Assembly: GCA_948567375.1 (NCBI GenBank)
Contig: OX419762.1
Span: 30,757,465 to 30,821,464 of the forward strand
DNA: 64,000 nt
DNA from: Lunularia cruciata
Taxonomy: Eukaryota; Streptophyta; Marchantiopsida; Lunulariales; Lunulariaceae
Direction: 5' to 3'
Shown here: in pieces, positions 23,242 through 34,221 of the stretch
Layout of the letters: each line of letters opens with the position of its first letter
Position numbering within the stretch: position 1 is the first letter of the stretch
Made by a program: the position numbers and the translations under genes
The notes under the pieces: model-generated
The model's input: the letters and a program-made list of their open reading frames with translations, nothing else
Told to the model about the DNA's origin: nothing
The model's database searches: none

Positions 23242-23690
23242 TAATCAGATTGTTTACAACACTCAAATCAACTCAACTCAGATAAGTACTTGATCTATCA
23301 CTCTATAAATTGCCAACAACTAGGCACTGATTATAATCAAGCCACACCCACTCTAGCTAAGAGAATCCAGGTGACATTTGCCGGCCTTTGTCCACCATAG
23401 CCAAGAACTCGAAGGCTCAACATTAGAGAAGTGAGCTCTCTGGAGCTGCACTTCAAAAGTATACCCCTAGACTCAAGCTAGGTCTAGAACCCTAATGGTC
23501 TCATTGATGGCACATTCAACGGTGTGAATGGTGCAAAGTGATGGTGGGCCCCACCATGAAGTCAGTACCCTAAACACAAAATCTGACCATCGGAAAGTAA
23601 TCTAGGAGAGACTGCTAAATACCTCTAACTACTATCACTACAGCTCTAGTGTCTAAGCAATCTAGATGCGACACTACAAATGGCATGATA
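23240..23690 (-). repeat. 3' LTR, family B
   Basis: Same length (451 bp) and order as 28115-28565, with roughly 85% identity by eye. The outermost two bases appear replaced by the end of the adjoining 98-bp repeat. A CTATAAATTGCC box, read on the minus strand as GGCAATTTATAG, is conserved in both copies. Confidence 0.85.
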
Positions 23691-23700
23691 GTTGTTGTGC

Positions 23701-23798
23701 GTATATACATTGCTACATAACATACAATGTTGTCAACATCATACACTATAGAAGCACAACTCACACATAAGTCATACACAAACTCTAAAGTGCCACAA
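23701..23798. repeat. 98-bp direct repeat, copy 2
   Basis: Lies just inside the family-B 3' LTR, in the element's 3' untranslated part, and matches 23144-23241 on the other side of the same LTR. Confidence 0.85.
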
Positions 23799-23966
23799 TT
23801 GCCTCTCTAGCTAGCGGTTAGGTCACATTAACTCGAGATAGCCATCTACTCCAAGTATATGGTATATCCTATGATGGGCAAAGATCAAAAGGTCGGGTGC
23901 TATGGAGCCCCATTGTTAGTTGCCTGTTTGCAATCTATACCATATAAAGAATGAACTAGCTATAGG

Positions 23967-24353
23967 TCAAGTATATCTAGGACATAACCATTGTCCTTGA
24001 GGAACCACCGTTAGAGGAGGAGTCATACATGCCATATGCCATCCTCTCAAACAACTATCACACACTAACATAGTAGTATCTCCACCAAAAGAGCCACATA
24101 ACATACACCTCAAGCTTGCACGTACAAGTGCCAAGCTTGGGTCCATATTACCATCAATGTTTGGGAGGTGGCATGGTGCACAATTTTGCACATGATCCTT
24201 CCAAACAACACCATCATATCCTTCTAACACAAGGACTCCAGATGGCAAAACCTCACGTACTCTCAAGATAGTGCGGTTTGTTGAAACATCAAGTGTTGTT
24301 GGTGTTGTCTGGTATAGAGATACATAGTTACTTGGATGAAATCGACAGATCAA
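23967..24353 (-). CDS. Family-B integrase C-terminal region with PHD finger
   Basis: This open frame of 128 residues is the last part of pol. Residues 1-70 (for example ILRVREVLPSGVLVLEGYDG) are the integrase C-terminal domain. Residues 83-127 form a PHD finger: C83-x2-C86, C98-x2-C101, H106-x2-C109, W122-x-C124, with GWHMACMTPPL between. The final zinc ligand is Tyr127 (TAT), one G-to-A change from the expected Cys codon TGT. PHD fingers read histone H3 tails, so in an integrase the domain could guide insertion to chosen chromatin, as chromodomains do in chromoviruses. A TGA stop follows one codon later, with about 270 nt of untranslated sequence before the LTR. Confidence 0.85.
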   Translation of the reverse strand: MICRFHPSNYVSLYQTTPTTLDVSTNRTILRVREVLPSGVLVLEGYDGVVWKDHVQNCAPCHLPNIDGNMDPSLALVRASLRCMLCGSFGGDTTMLVCDSCLRGWHMACMTPPLTVVPQGQWLCPRYT

Positions 24354-24659
24354 GGGTCTATAGCCTCCTCCTCAAATAGTAGCATAACGTAAGGTATCTC
24401 TATGGTGAGCAATTGCTAAGTTCTCAAAGGCCATCGGCATCACTCTTCAAAAGATCTATGCCCGTTGAGAACATGCACTCACCTATACATCTAGATCATC
24501 AAAGTCCAAGACTATAGTAGCATCTCGACAAATGGCTGCAGGTAAATCTGGATCTCATCCATATAGTAGAAAGTAAGGAGAGAAGGATGCTAAGGAGGCT
24601 TGCCGGCTGAACCGATAGCCCATGGCCAACCAAGGTAATTGGAGATCCCAATCTCCCAA

Positions 24660-25330
24660 GTGGCCTCTCTACAAACCATACTTTTGCAATCCTCTTTTCA
24701 TTGTCTGAACCACTCTCTCTACTAAGCTATCTGCCTCAAGGTGATCTTGAGATGTAGTATGATGATCAATCAAAGCCTTATCACACAAGACTTGAAACTC
24801 CTCCAACAACTCTATAGCATAATCAGTCAAAACCTCAGATGGTGCACCAAAATGACTAAGAACTTGATCCAGGAACAAGTAAGCAGTCCCTTCACTGGAC
24901 TTGTCAGGAAGTGCCACCAACTCAATCCACTTGGAGAAGTGCTCCACCATCACCAAAACATTTTGATGATGTCTCACATTCAACAATAAAGGTCCGGCAA
25001 AGTCCAAACTCCAGTGGTAACCCAATCCTATGATAGGTAATGGATGTAACTATGGTGTAGGAGCATTGAATGATGCTCTAACTTGGTCACAAACCACACA
25101 TTTGGCAACAAATTGCTATACCTTAGTCTGCATACCATGCCACTAATAGTGACTCTCAAGTAAGCTATATGTACGCTTTACTCCAAAATGTCCTAGCTCC
25201 TCATGAGCATGACGGACCAACTGTAGTCTTTGAGATGGATATGGTACTACTCTCACTCTACCATCTTCCCATACACACAAAAGGTATTTGCCCTCCAATC
25301 TGAACCGTCTAGCTCATTGAAGAACATGAT
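24660..25330 (-). pseudogene. Family-B integrase zinc finger and catalytic core
   Basis: The H2C2 finger reads HEELGHFG ... CVVCDQVRAS (about 25230-25080). The core follows with GYHWSLDFAGPL (first Asp), VLTDYAIELLEEF (second Asp; the usual Gly after it is lost) and ADSLVERVVQTMKRGLQ (catalytic Glu), all in the open stretch 25025-24669. All three DDE acids survive. Stops upstream and downstream break the frame from RNase H and from the PHD-bearing end. Confidence 0.85.
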
Positions 25331-25685
25331 CTCTCTCCTTGGCCCCAACTGTGCCACCCACAACACCGGTGCAAAGATAGTCCATCACTAAGACATCACC
25401 ATGAATGTCATGCTGAACTGTACTAATACCTTCATCCTCTAGATCTATGACCTCAATAACTCCTCTTGTATGCGCTGAGAGAGATACCACCAAAGCCTTG
25501 GAAAATATACACAGAAAGGCCAATGCATGCCAACCTAACACCATCTCCTCATCACCATGCCAATGTGCTTCAGTTTGATCTTACTGGCTGGGCCATGAGT
25601 TTCTACTCAACCCATCTGCATCATGATTCACCACTCCAAGTCTGTGAACAACCATGAAATCATACTTCTGTAAAATCAGAGCTCA

Positions 25686-26720
25686 TCATGCAAGCTTCCA
25701 TGAAAGCTTGTTGGACTCCATCAACCACTTTAGCGGTTGAGGATCAATGATGAGAGTGAAGGGGTTACCAAATAGGTAACATTGGAAATGTGCTACTGCC
25801 CAAACTGCTGCCAAGCACTCTCCCTCATATGAACTATACTTTGCCTCAAATGAATTGTTAGAGAGACTAGCATAGGCAACCACAAACTCCTTTCCCTCAT
25901 CATCATGTTGGGTAAGCACTACCCCAAGCCCCAACAAACTCCAATCAGTATGAACCTGAAATGGTCTTCCTCTTATTGGTCTCCTCAAAATAGGAGAAGA
26001 TGTCAACCTCTTCTTGAGCTCTAAAAAAGCTTTCTCCTGCTCATCTCTCCAACACCACTCTTGTGTAAGGTTGGTCAGCTTTATCAAGACCTTAACAATG
26101 ACACTAAATCCTCTAACATAGTGGCGATAGAAGTTTGTCAATCCAAGGAATGCTTGCACTCTACTCACATCCGTAGGCCGAGGAATAGGTGCAATAGCCT
26201 CCCCCTTGGTCTATTGAACACCAAGTCCTCCGGGGTAGATAGTGTGACCCAAATACTCAACCTACTTGTGGAAGAACCTACACTTCCCAGGATGTAATTT
26301 GAGTCTATGAGATCTCAGCCTCTCAAACACCTCCAACAATTGTCTCTTGTGCTCTTCCACAGTAGTGCTATAGACTAAAATATCATCAATATAGCACTAA
26401 GCAAAATCCAATCTAGCTAGGATCCTATCCATGATCCTCTAGAACTCAACAAGAGCATTCTTTAACCCAAATGGTAAGAACCTCCACTAATATAACACAT
26501 CTTTGCCGTGAGAATCAATAGCCCAAAATGTTATCTTGGACTTATCTTCCTCCTTGATCGGCAATTGATGATATCCCGCTCAAAGATCCAAAGTATCGAA
26601 GACCTTTGCATGCCCAATCGCATCAAAAATCTCCTTTGGTGTAAGCATGGCATACCAATTAGCCCCAGTTTGTCAGTTGATAGGACACCGAGCGCCACTC
26701 TGAGTAAACCCACTATGTAC
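25686..26720 (-). pseudogene. Family-B reverse transcriptase and RNase H
   Basis: RT motifs in order: a degraded LDLxAGYHQLPI block, LPFGLKNALVEF, then CYIDDILVYS with catalytic YIDD at 26382-26393. The connection VQAFLGLTNFYRHYVRGFS follows. RNase H, 26168-25686, is open for 160 residues: FQVHTDWSLLGLGVVLTQHDDEGK, with the first catalytic Asp in HTDWS, then KYSSYEGECLAAVWAVAHF with the catalytic Glu. About five stops interrupt RT. Confidence 0.85.
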
Positions 26721-28114
26721 TATCGAGCTAACTCCTATGGAATCCCCAAAGAACTCCATCATGATGAAGTAACCGCAAACCGGAACCACCAATTGCAACC
26801 ACAACCGCAAGAACTCAATCAAGTGCCAACACCAATTAGGTACTACCAAGTGCCAATACCCACGGAACACCACCCGCTAATCTAACCCTAACTAAGATAA
26901 CTACACTAGGGAAAAAAGCGACCTATAACCTGCCATCACAACATGCACTCTCATGGTCTGCAAGTCATCACCTCCTTCCTCACCAGAGAGAAATAAAGGT
27001 AGTCTGATTGGTCATCACTCTAGCCTCACTACCAAGAGCACACCAGAGCACCAACGCTCTAAATTCAAGGCACCTCACACAAACGTGGTGCACAAATAGG
27101 AAGTAGAGAATGGAGGGGGTCCAATCACAAGAAATCTAAACAAAAACACTCCATCTCATAAAGCAACACGTGATTGACTCTACCACCATTTGGCATTTGA
27201 CATAAGAAAAGTTTGTATCTACGTCCTAAGCTACTAGGATCACCAAGAATGGGATCAAACTGCCTCCCCTAGCCAAAGCTACAAGTGTATAGATAACAAT
27301 GGCACAGTCATTACGACAACAAATGAGGGTGGACCAGTCAACTAGGGCACCAATCTAGGAACAAGAGATCTAGGGGTCAAACCCTATTACGCACAATCTA
27401 GCAAGATGGACAAATTTTGCCAAATAATGACCAAGATCTACTCTAAACTAGCTAGCCTCATGCCAACAAGTTGGCTTGTTGGCCCTTCTAGGCCTTTGTA
27501 GCCTCTCATAGCCCTAAGCCTTGAAGCCTCTAAATGCCAGAATTCAGCCAATTGAGACCTTTCTTCTTACCTCTCCAAATTTGGCAAAACTCCTCCCAAA
27601 TTTGCAAAACTCCTCTAAACTTGTGAAACTCCTCTAAATCTGGCCAACCAATGAAACTCCTCCAAATCTGGCCAAAATCTGACATAAAATCTAGCAAAAT
27701 CCTGACATAAAATCTGATATAAACCCTAAAGTTGGCTGACCGCCAAATCCTCCGCTAACTCTTCACTCGAGCCAAATTGAAAAAATCGGTTTCTCCTAAT
27801 CACAATTTTATGAGGGTAGGTTTCCACCTTTAATTTCACTATCTAAGCCCAACTCGCAACAAATTGGTCCTATCTTTACCTCTTGAGCTCAAAATCATAA
27901 CCATTGTTCAAAATTTGCTTCTTCTTTGCTAAAAAATTGGCCACCACTTCCGCACACCGTCTATCTCACTGCCAAATTTGCATCAATTAAACAAGCTTCT
28001 GCATATTAAGGAAGACCTGAGCTCCAATCAAGCTACCCACAATCAGCAAGTCTTGGAGATACCACCAACACTCTCAATTCCTGCACTTGATTTCCCCTGA
28101 CTTTACTTCTCTGA
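26721..28114 (-). other. Family-B leader; gag and protease missing
   Basis: Non-coding on both strands, with no gag motif. TCAGAGAAG next to the LTR end (28114-28106) recalls a Met-tRNA primer site (TATCAGAGC) but is too eroded to be sure. Between about 27580 and 27730 a GAAACTCCTCTAAATCTGGCC-like 20-25-bp word is repeated at least four times, followed by three AAAATCTGACATA-like words. Confidence 0.6.
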
Positions 28115-28565
28115 TGTAATCAAATTGTTTACAACACTCAAATCAACTCAACTCAGATCAATACTTGATCTATCACTCTATAAATTGCCAACAATTGGAC
28201 AGTGATTACAGTCAAGCCACACCCACTCTAGCTAAAAGAATCCAAGTGATGCTCACCGGCTTTTGTCCACCATAGCCATGAACTCGGAGGCTCAACATCA
28301 AAGAAGTGAGCTCTTTAGAGCTACACTTTCAAAGTAACCCCTGGACTCAAGCTAGGTTTGGAACCCTATCGGTCCTGCCGATGGCACACTCAACAGTGTG
28401 AATGGTGCAAAGTGACAATGGACCCCACCATGAAGTCAGTACCCCAAACAAAAAATCTGACCGTCGAAAAGTAATCTATAGGAAACTGCTGAAGTACCTC
28501 TAACTACTATCATTGCAACTCCAGTGTCCGAGCAATCTAGATGCAACACTACAAATGGTGTGACA
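28115..28565 (-). repeat. 5' LTR, family B
   Basis: On the minus strand it begins TGTCACACCATTTG and ends TTTGATTACA. It pairs with 23240-23690. It adjoins the tail of the family-F methyltransferase region, so element B is either inserted just after that gene or recombined with it. Confidence 0.85.
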
Positions 28566-28734
28566 AGATGAACCTCAAGTAGACCACTCTCATTAGTAGC
28601 CATTACTTGTGTTCTAAGAATATCTTGCCCACTTGGTTCATCATCTCAACATGTGCTTGAATTGATAGGCACAAAGCTCACAAGTGTCCAAGTGGTGATG
28701 CATATCAAGCACGTGTTATTCCACTAAGACAAGG

Positions 28735-29478
28735 TCAAAAAATTTAAGTTCATAGCTTGACCTAACACCTGATGCTTAGATACCTTTGACACCACTTTAA
28801 TAGTGGTAATACTGGTAAAAAAACCCCATTTCCCATTTCTTCTCATTGGCATTGAGCTCCACTAATTGCTATAATTGTGAATCCTAAATAAGTCCAAGAA
28901 CTCCTTATCAAAAAGCATGGGAGCTTGGGAAACTCAAAAGTGTGAGTAAAATGGCTTTGAGCTGTCCAACAAAGTTCACTACTACCATAGGTGACATATC
29001 AACCACTTTCACTATTGATATTGGTGCCCAATATCCAAGATGTCATCAACCATAAGTTGGTCTAGTTGTTGAATGCCATCATAAGCACAATATAGAACCT
29101 CTCTATGTAAGAAGTTTATTAACCAAACACACAGACAATGAGCCAATGATCCCACTCTACCTGTATCCAACAACATGATAAGTCTCATCCAAGAATGGAC
29201 CTAGTGTGTACTCGCCACCACTTGTTCATAAGAGTCACCCATCAAATGGATGTTCTCCAAAATGTAGGCTATAGAAACGGATTAATGAACATAGAGATAT
29301 CATACTATAACATCTCCCAAAATACACCAAAATAAGGATCTTGTAGACCTTAATATTGGCCAACACGTGCATGTCCGTGACATGGCCATCTTGAAATCAT
29401 CAAATGAGTAAGACCATATCTCTCCAAATCTCTCCAAATTCCTGCAAGGAAATGTCTATTGGCGGGATCTTTTGGTAA
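28735..29478 (-). pseudogene. Retrotransposon C5-DNA methyltransferase, C-terminal part (family F)
   Basis: Reading down from 29478, the minus strand encodes LPKDPANRHFLAGIWRDLER and then HLMISRWPCHGHARVGQY, stop, GLQDPYFGVFWEM. The PC dipeptide (29380-29385) with following Gly and the nearby DPR/DPY-x2-F-W pattern fit catalytic motif IV of cytosine-5 methyltransferases; the cysteine would attack C6 of cytosine. Motif VI, AYILENIHLMGDS, follows with Glu-Asn at 29252-29257, after a frameshift. Near 28780-28742, VSKHQVLGQAMNLN resembles motif X. Stops and frameshifts inactivate it. Its N-terminal half lies at 51403-51600, on the other side of chromovirus C. Confidence 0.8.
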
Positions 29479-30194
29479 TGTGACAATATGGAGATTATCA
29501 ATGAGTAAATCAAGATTAATGAAATAGCAAATAGGCCAAATTAGCCAAAAATATTCTAGAAGTATCTAGAAAGCTACTTGATACCTTCCAAGTATTGGAT
29601 AATGTCCATGCCAAGTGGTGACTTCTAGGAAGAAGTTTATGGGAAGCTTCTAGACTAGCTTAGCTTGCAAACCAAGTAAATAGTTTCTAGAAGGAAACTT
29701 CTTAGGAAGCTTCCCAACTAGCTTAGCTTGCACATAAAGTAGGTGGCTTTTACAAGGAAGCTCCTCAAGAAGCATACTAGTTAGCTTGGCTTGCATCCTA
29801 AGAAAACAACTTTTAAGAAACTTCTTGAGAAGCTTCTCAAGAGCCTTATATATTCCATATAAATACCAAAGCTCAAGTTCATGTTAGGCATTTGGAGTTT
29901 CTCTCTTTCAAGAATCCCAATGTGATCTTCCACTTTGATCTTCCATTCTCTTATTTCTCTCCTTGATCTTTTACATTGCTACTAGAGTAAGGTTTGGGAT
30001 GGATGTAATTTATGGACCACCAAATTCATTTCTGCCAAACCATTGGAATTTTTGTATCCATGTACTACCCAAGCATCATTTCATGAATCTCATCATCTCA
30101 CATTTTGAGCTTAGTTTTTTGAATGCAATCACCTTGTTTGATGAACCCTTGGTACTTCCAATTGTAACTTATGGAGAATGTTGAACGTGTTACA
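29479..30194 (+). repeat. 5' LTR, chromovirus C
   Basis: 716 bp, TGTGACAATATG...CGTGTTACA. Its first two thirds match 50943-51402. From 29608 to 29860 it holds three to four degenerate 60-65-bp tandem units built on ...CTTCTAGAAGGAAGCTTC...CTAGCTTAGCTTGCA. A primer site is not clear after it. Confidence 0.8.
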
Positions 30195-30429
30195 TCTATG
30201 TGTTAACTTATATATTTTATAGATAGTTTAATAGAGTAGTAGCCATGGCAATAATGCCCAAAGTTATCATTTTTAAAGGCCTCAACAAATTGAGCACCTC
30301 ACTTGATTGTTTGAAGAACAAGACCATCAATGACTAGAATGACTAGAGCATGTAGAGAGAGCACCATTTTGAGAAGGAGAATAATGAATTTGATTCCAAA
30401 AATCCAAGCTATTTGAAAGCAAAATTTCC
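30195..30429. other. Leader of chromovirus C
   Basis: AT-rich and non-coding, between LTR and gag. Confidence 0.5.
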
Positions 30430-30871
30430 TTAAGCATAGTGGAAAATTTTGTGTTTGAGTATGAACTTTATTTTGAAGCTACAAATCTTCAAGATGAACA
30501 GAGATAGATTCTCTTGGCTTCAAGCCAATTGGACAGATTGGCAAAACTATGGTTAAAGTTCTGAGGGAAGCAAGTTGAACGGTAATTTTTTATGCCAATC
30601 TCAACATGAGAAGAGTTCAAGAATGCAAAAATTGAGCAATTCCAAGCCATAAATGATACACAAGCTGCACGAGATACGTTGGCATAGTTGAAGTAGGTTT
30701 TTTTTGAAAGAAGCTACATTGCTCAATTCCTTAATACACGAATGCAAATTCAAAATGTATTAGAAGGTGAAGCTTTGGATCAATTTGTGAGAGGTTTGAA
30801 GTCACACAACCAATTGGAAGTGAACATGTGGGAGCCCAAGCACTTGGAAGAAGCATGCAGTTGGTTGACGC
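30430..30871 (+). pseudogene. Chromovirus C gag, truncated
   Basis: The plus strand encodes a broken capsid region: TWEEFKNAKIEQFQAINDTQ, then VLEGEALDQFVRGLKSHNQL and VNMWEPKHLEEACSW. This fits the chromovirus gag block that ends in an F-V-R-G-L-K motif followed by EPK-LEEA. Several stops are present. It ends abruptly at 30871 where element E begins; the zinc knuckle and protease expected next are not found after E. Confidence 0.75.
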
Positions 30872-33791
30872 TGTTGTGGGGATTGGTTAAACTCAGGAGT
30901 GCGTGAGGCACTTGGCTGCTTGCGCTTGGACTGCTTGGCTTGTCAACTGTTCAAAGCCTTTTTGTAATCAGACGCTCTTCCTACTTGCCCGGCTAGCAGT
31001 CCTTCTTGCTAGAGCAGCTTGCTACCGCTCTTTCTAAATGTAGGCTCATGGTAAATGGCTTCTTGGATTGGCCTCATTGGCGCAATCTTATTCTTCAAGC
31101 TTCATTGCCAATGTTAAAGTTCTATCCATATTAAGTTGCGTTCAATGGGTTGTGATGTAATTCCTCTAACGAATCACAATCCTATGACCAGGTTCAGATA
31201 ATCATGATCAGGTCAGTGACAGGTCTTGGATGTGCAGCTCGACTAAGAATGAGAGCTCCGAGACTGGAGTCCTCTCATTTACACTATTCATGGACTGAAG
31301 ATTCACATTCATCAAGGAAGTACATATTTATCGTAATCCCAAGCCTTGCAGTTATAAATTTTTCAAGGGAAACCCAAGCAGCTTCAAAAAATACAATGAC
31401 CAACTAAATCTTCAATGGCAAAGCATGTACACAAAGAAGGAGAACTGAGCAAGTTCTACATCCAAACCCTTACAATTCTTAGCCCTCCGTTCTGTCGGGA
31501 CTCCATCTGAGATCTTCTCCAAGTCTGTTCTTTGGTTGACAGATTCTTGTTCCACTTCTTCTTTATTCTTGTCCTGAAACTATTCACCTCCTTCTTTGTC
31601 ATTCACCTGGACTCTTCATTATGTCATTCTCCTAAAAACACTGCTCACACCTTTTCTTGAAAGCAAGTCACTTCCTTCTCTTCCACTCCCTTCTTTGGCA
31701 TTCCCCGAAACTCTTTGTTATGTCATTCTCCTCCTCTACAAGAAAATCCTTCTCTGGTCTATTTCAGGCAGAAGCCTTTTCTCAAGAATTCTCTCCTACA
31801 GCTTCCCCTGTCCAGAACCCAATCCACTCAAAAAAAATTCTCTCCTGTTTCTTCCTCTGTCCAAACCCTTCTCTTCTCAAAAATTTCTCTCTCCTGTTTG
31901 TTCCTCTGTCCAAACCCTCTATTCTCAAAAATTTCTCTCCTGACCAGAATTACCTTTGATTATCACTGATCCCCACTCCTGCCAAATCCTTTGATGACTC
32001 TCTTCTCCTATCAACTCTTCCTGATTTCTCTCTCTACTGCTCTGGTCAGCAGAAACTCTCTTCGAGACTTCTTCCCCTTCAAAACCCTTTTGATAGTGCT
32101 CTCCTCCTTTGCCAAAACCCTTTCTCTGGTCCGTTTCAGATAGAAGCCCTTTTCTCGAGAATTCTCTCCTATAGCTTCCTTTGTCCAAAACCCTTCTCTT
32201 CTCTAAGATTTCTCTCTCCTGTTTGTTCCTTTGTCCAAACCACTCTCTTCTCAAAAATTTCTCTCTCCTGTTTGTTCCTCTGTCCAAACCCTCTTTTCTC
32301 AAGAATTTCTCTCCTGACCAGAATTACCTTTGATTATCACTGGTCCCCACTCCTGCCAAATCCTTCGATGACTCTCTCCTCTTGTCAACTCTTTTTGATC
32401 TCTCTCTCTACTGCTCTGGTCAGCCAAAACTCTCTTTGAGACTTCTTCCCCTGCAAAAACCTTCCAATAGAGCTCTCCTCCTTTGCCAAAACCTTTTCTC
32501 TGGTCCGTTTCAGACAGAAGCTCTTTTCTGGAGAATTCTCTCCTACAGCTTCCTCTGTCCAAAACCCTTCTCTTCTTGAAAATTTCTCTCCTATTTGTTC
32601 CTCTGTCCAAACCCTTCTCTTGTCAAGAATTTCTCTCTCCTGTTTGTTCCTCTATCCAAACCCTTCTCTTCTAAAAAATTTCTCTCTCCTATTTGTTCCT
32701 CTGTCCAAGCCCTCTCTTCTCAAGAATTTCTCTCTCCTATTTGTTCCTTTGTCCAAACCCTCTCTTCTCAAGAATTTCTCTTTTGACCAGAATTACCTTT
32801 GATTATCACTAATCCCCACTCCTGCCAAATCCTTTGTTGACTCTCTTCTCCTCTCAACTCTTTCTGATTTCTCTCTCTACTGCTCTGGTCAGCCAAAACT
32901 CTCTTCTAGACTTCTTCCCCTGCAAAAACCTTCCGATAGTGCCCTCCTCCTTTGCAAAAACCCTTTCTTTTGTCCATTTCAGACAAAAGCCCTTTTCTCA
33001 AGAATTCTCTCCTATAGCTTCCTTCTGTCCAAAACCCTTCTCTTATCAAAAATTTCTCTCTCCTATTTGTTCCTCTGTCCAAACCCTCTCTTCTCAAGAA
33101 TTTCTCTCTCCTGTTTGTTCCTCTGTCCAAACCCTTCTCTTCTCAAAAATTTCTCTCTCCTGTTTGTTCCTCTGTCCAAACCCTCTCTTCTCGAGAATTT
33201 CTCTCTTGACCAGAATTACCTTTGATTATCCCTGATCCCCACTCCTGCCAACTCCTTCGATGACTCTCTTCTCATGTCAACTCTTTCTGATTTCTCTCTC
33301 TACTGCTCTGGTCAGCCAAAACTCTCTTCGAGATTTCTTCCCCTGCAAAAATCTTTTGATAGTGCTCTCCTCCTTTGCCAAAACCCTGACTCTTCTCAAA
33401 AATTTCTCTCTCCTATTTGTTCCTCTATCCAAACACTCTCTTCCCAAGAATTTCTCTCCTGACCAGAATTACCTTTGAGTATCATTGATCCCCTCTTCTA
33501 CCAAATCCTTTTGGTACTACCGCTAACTAAATACTCTTGAGACCCCCCCAATAACATAAACAAATTCCAAACGCTTAAGTGACATGCAAATAAAACCCTG
33601 AGCTTATGTAACATTAAAGAAAATCCACCACTCAATTTCCTCCCTCCCTTAACACAAGAAAAAATCCTTGAGCCTACAAGAACACAAAACAATTACCAGT
33701 TTCACCATAACATAAACCCTTGAGTTCTCTAACATGAAAAGTTCTCACCAAATGGCACCAATACTATGTGTAGATTATTTTCCCAACGACA
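30872..33791 (-). repeat. 3' LTR, element E (2.9 kb, expanded)
   Basis: Minus-strand ends TGTCGTTGGG...CCCCACAACA. It matches 39602-41727 along its length but is about 0.8 kb longer, because its internal tandem array has more units. The plus strand of the array is pyrimidine-rich. Confidence 0.85.
31942..33460. repeat. Higher-order tandem array in the E 3' LTR
   Basis: Units start with GACCAGAATTACCTTTGA at 31942, 32316, 32785 and 33208 (lengths 374, 469, 423, 253 bp). Inside each unit a roughly 45-50-bp sub-repeat, TTCTCTCTCCTGTTTGTTCC-TCTGTCCAAACCC, occurs one to four times. The 5' LTR has only two such units (40672-41387). Confidence 0.9.
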
Positions 33792-34221
33792 TCCACCCCC
33801 ACTAATCCTATGCAGCCACCAGTCTGCACCAGCAAGACCCGAGTGATCAATATCAGCTTTCTATAGTGGCATCTTCTAGATCACCTCCAGAGCTCAAGTC
33901 ACAATCTCTTTCCTCCTTGGTTCCCGATCGCCTCTTGAAAAGTTTAACCCTTTTCCCTGCATATGGCAGATGATGTTCAGTACCATCTTGCTCTTGCACA
34001 CTGTAGGTGGCATTCTTGTGAACTTTGATAACAACAAAAGGGCCATGCCAATGGCGGGCAAACTTCTTGAGGGTCAAATGCTGTACGTCTAGGCTGTTAT
34101 CAGAAATCAGCACCCAGTCCCCTTCACTAATAGGCATTGGTCGCAGTTGGTGAGTCTTGTCAAAGTATACTTTGTTCCTCAGCCGCGCTTCCTTCACCTT
34201 CTTGCGTGCCACTTGTATTCT
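33792..34221 (-). pseudogene. Element E integrase C-terminal domain
   Basis: The open frame 34212-33853 encodes 119 residues: ARLRNKVYFDKTHQLRPMPI, GDWVLISDNSLDVQHL, KFARHWHGPFVVIKVHKNAT, then SVQEQDGTEHHLPYAGKRVK and an acidic tail. This is the SH3-like integrase end that helps bind DNA. A TAG separates it from the core. No chromodomain or PHD finger follows; the frame ends at a TAG about 60 bp before the LTR. Confidence 0.85.

Larger units (their letters stand above)
23240..28565 (-). mobile_element. Ty3/gypsy element, family B, with PHD-finger integrase
   Basis: The element is bounded by 451-bp LTRs at 28115-28565 (5') and 23240-23690 (3'). The minus-strand order is long 5' leader, reverse transcriptase, RNase H, integrase and PHD finger. 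Pol order RT-RNH-INT defines Ty3/gypsy. Gag and protease are absent between the leader and RT, so this copy is internally deleted or depends on others. Stops throughout show it is inactive. It sits immediately downstream, on the same strand, of the methyltransferase fragment of family F. Confidence 0.8.

Noticed and set aside
24107..24353. Idea that the PHD finger belongs to a host chromatin gene exon
   Set aside because: It is in one uninterrupted frame with the integrase C-terminal domain and lies between the integrase core and the 3' LTR of the same element.
28115..28565. Possibility that this segment is coding continuation of the methyltransferase rather than an LTR
   Set aside because: It is duplicated at 23240-23690 with equal length, has TG...CA-type ends and a TATA-like box, and is full of stops.
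31942..33460. Regularly spaced repeats that could be mistaken for a CRISPR array
   Set aside because: Units are hundreds of bases long and head-to-tail without unique spacers, in a plant LTR; not a CRISPR.
31596..33478. Several long plus-strand frames with repeated LSLLFVPLSKPSLLKN-type text
   Set aside because: They lie on the strand opposite to element E inside the LTR tandem array. The repeated peptides only mirror the pyrimidine-rich tandem DNA and there is no domain or start context.
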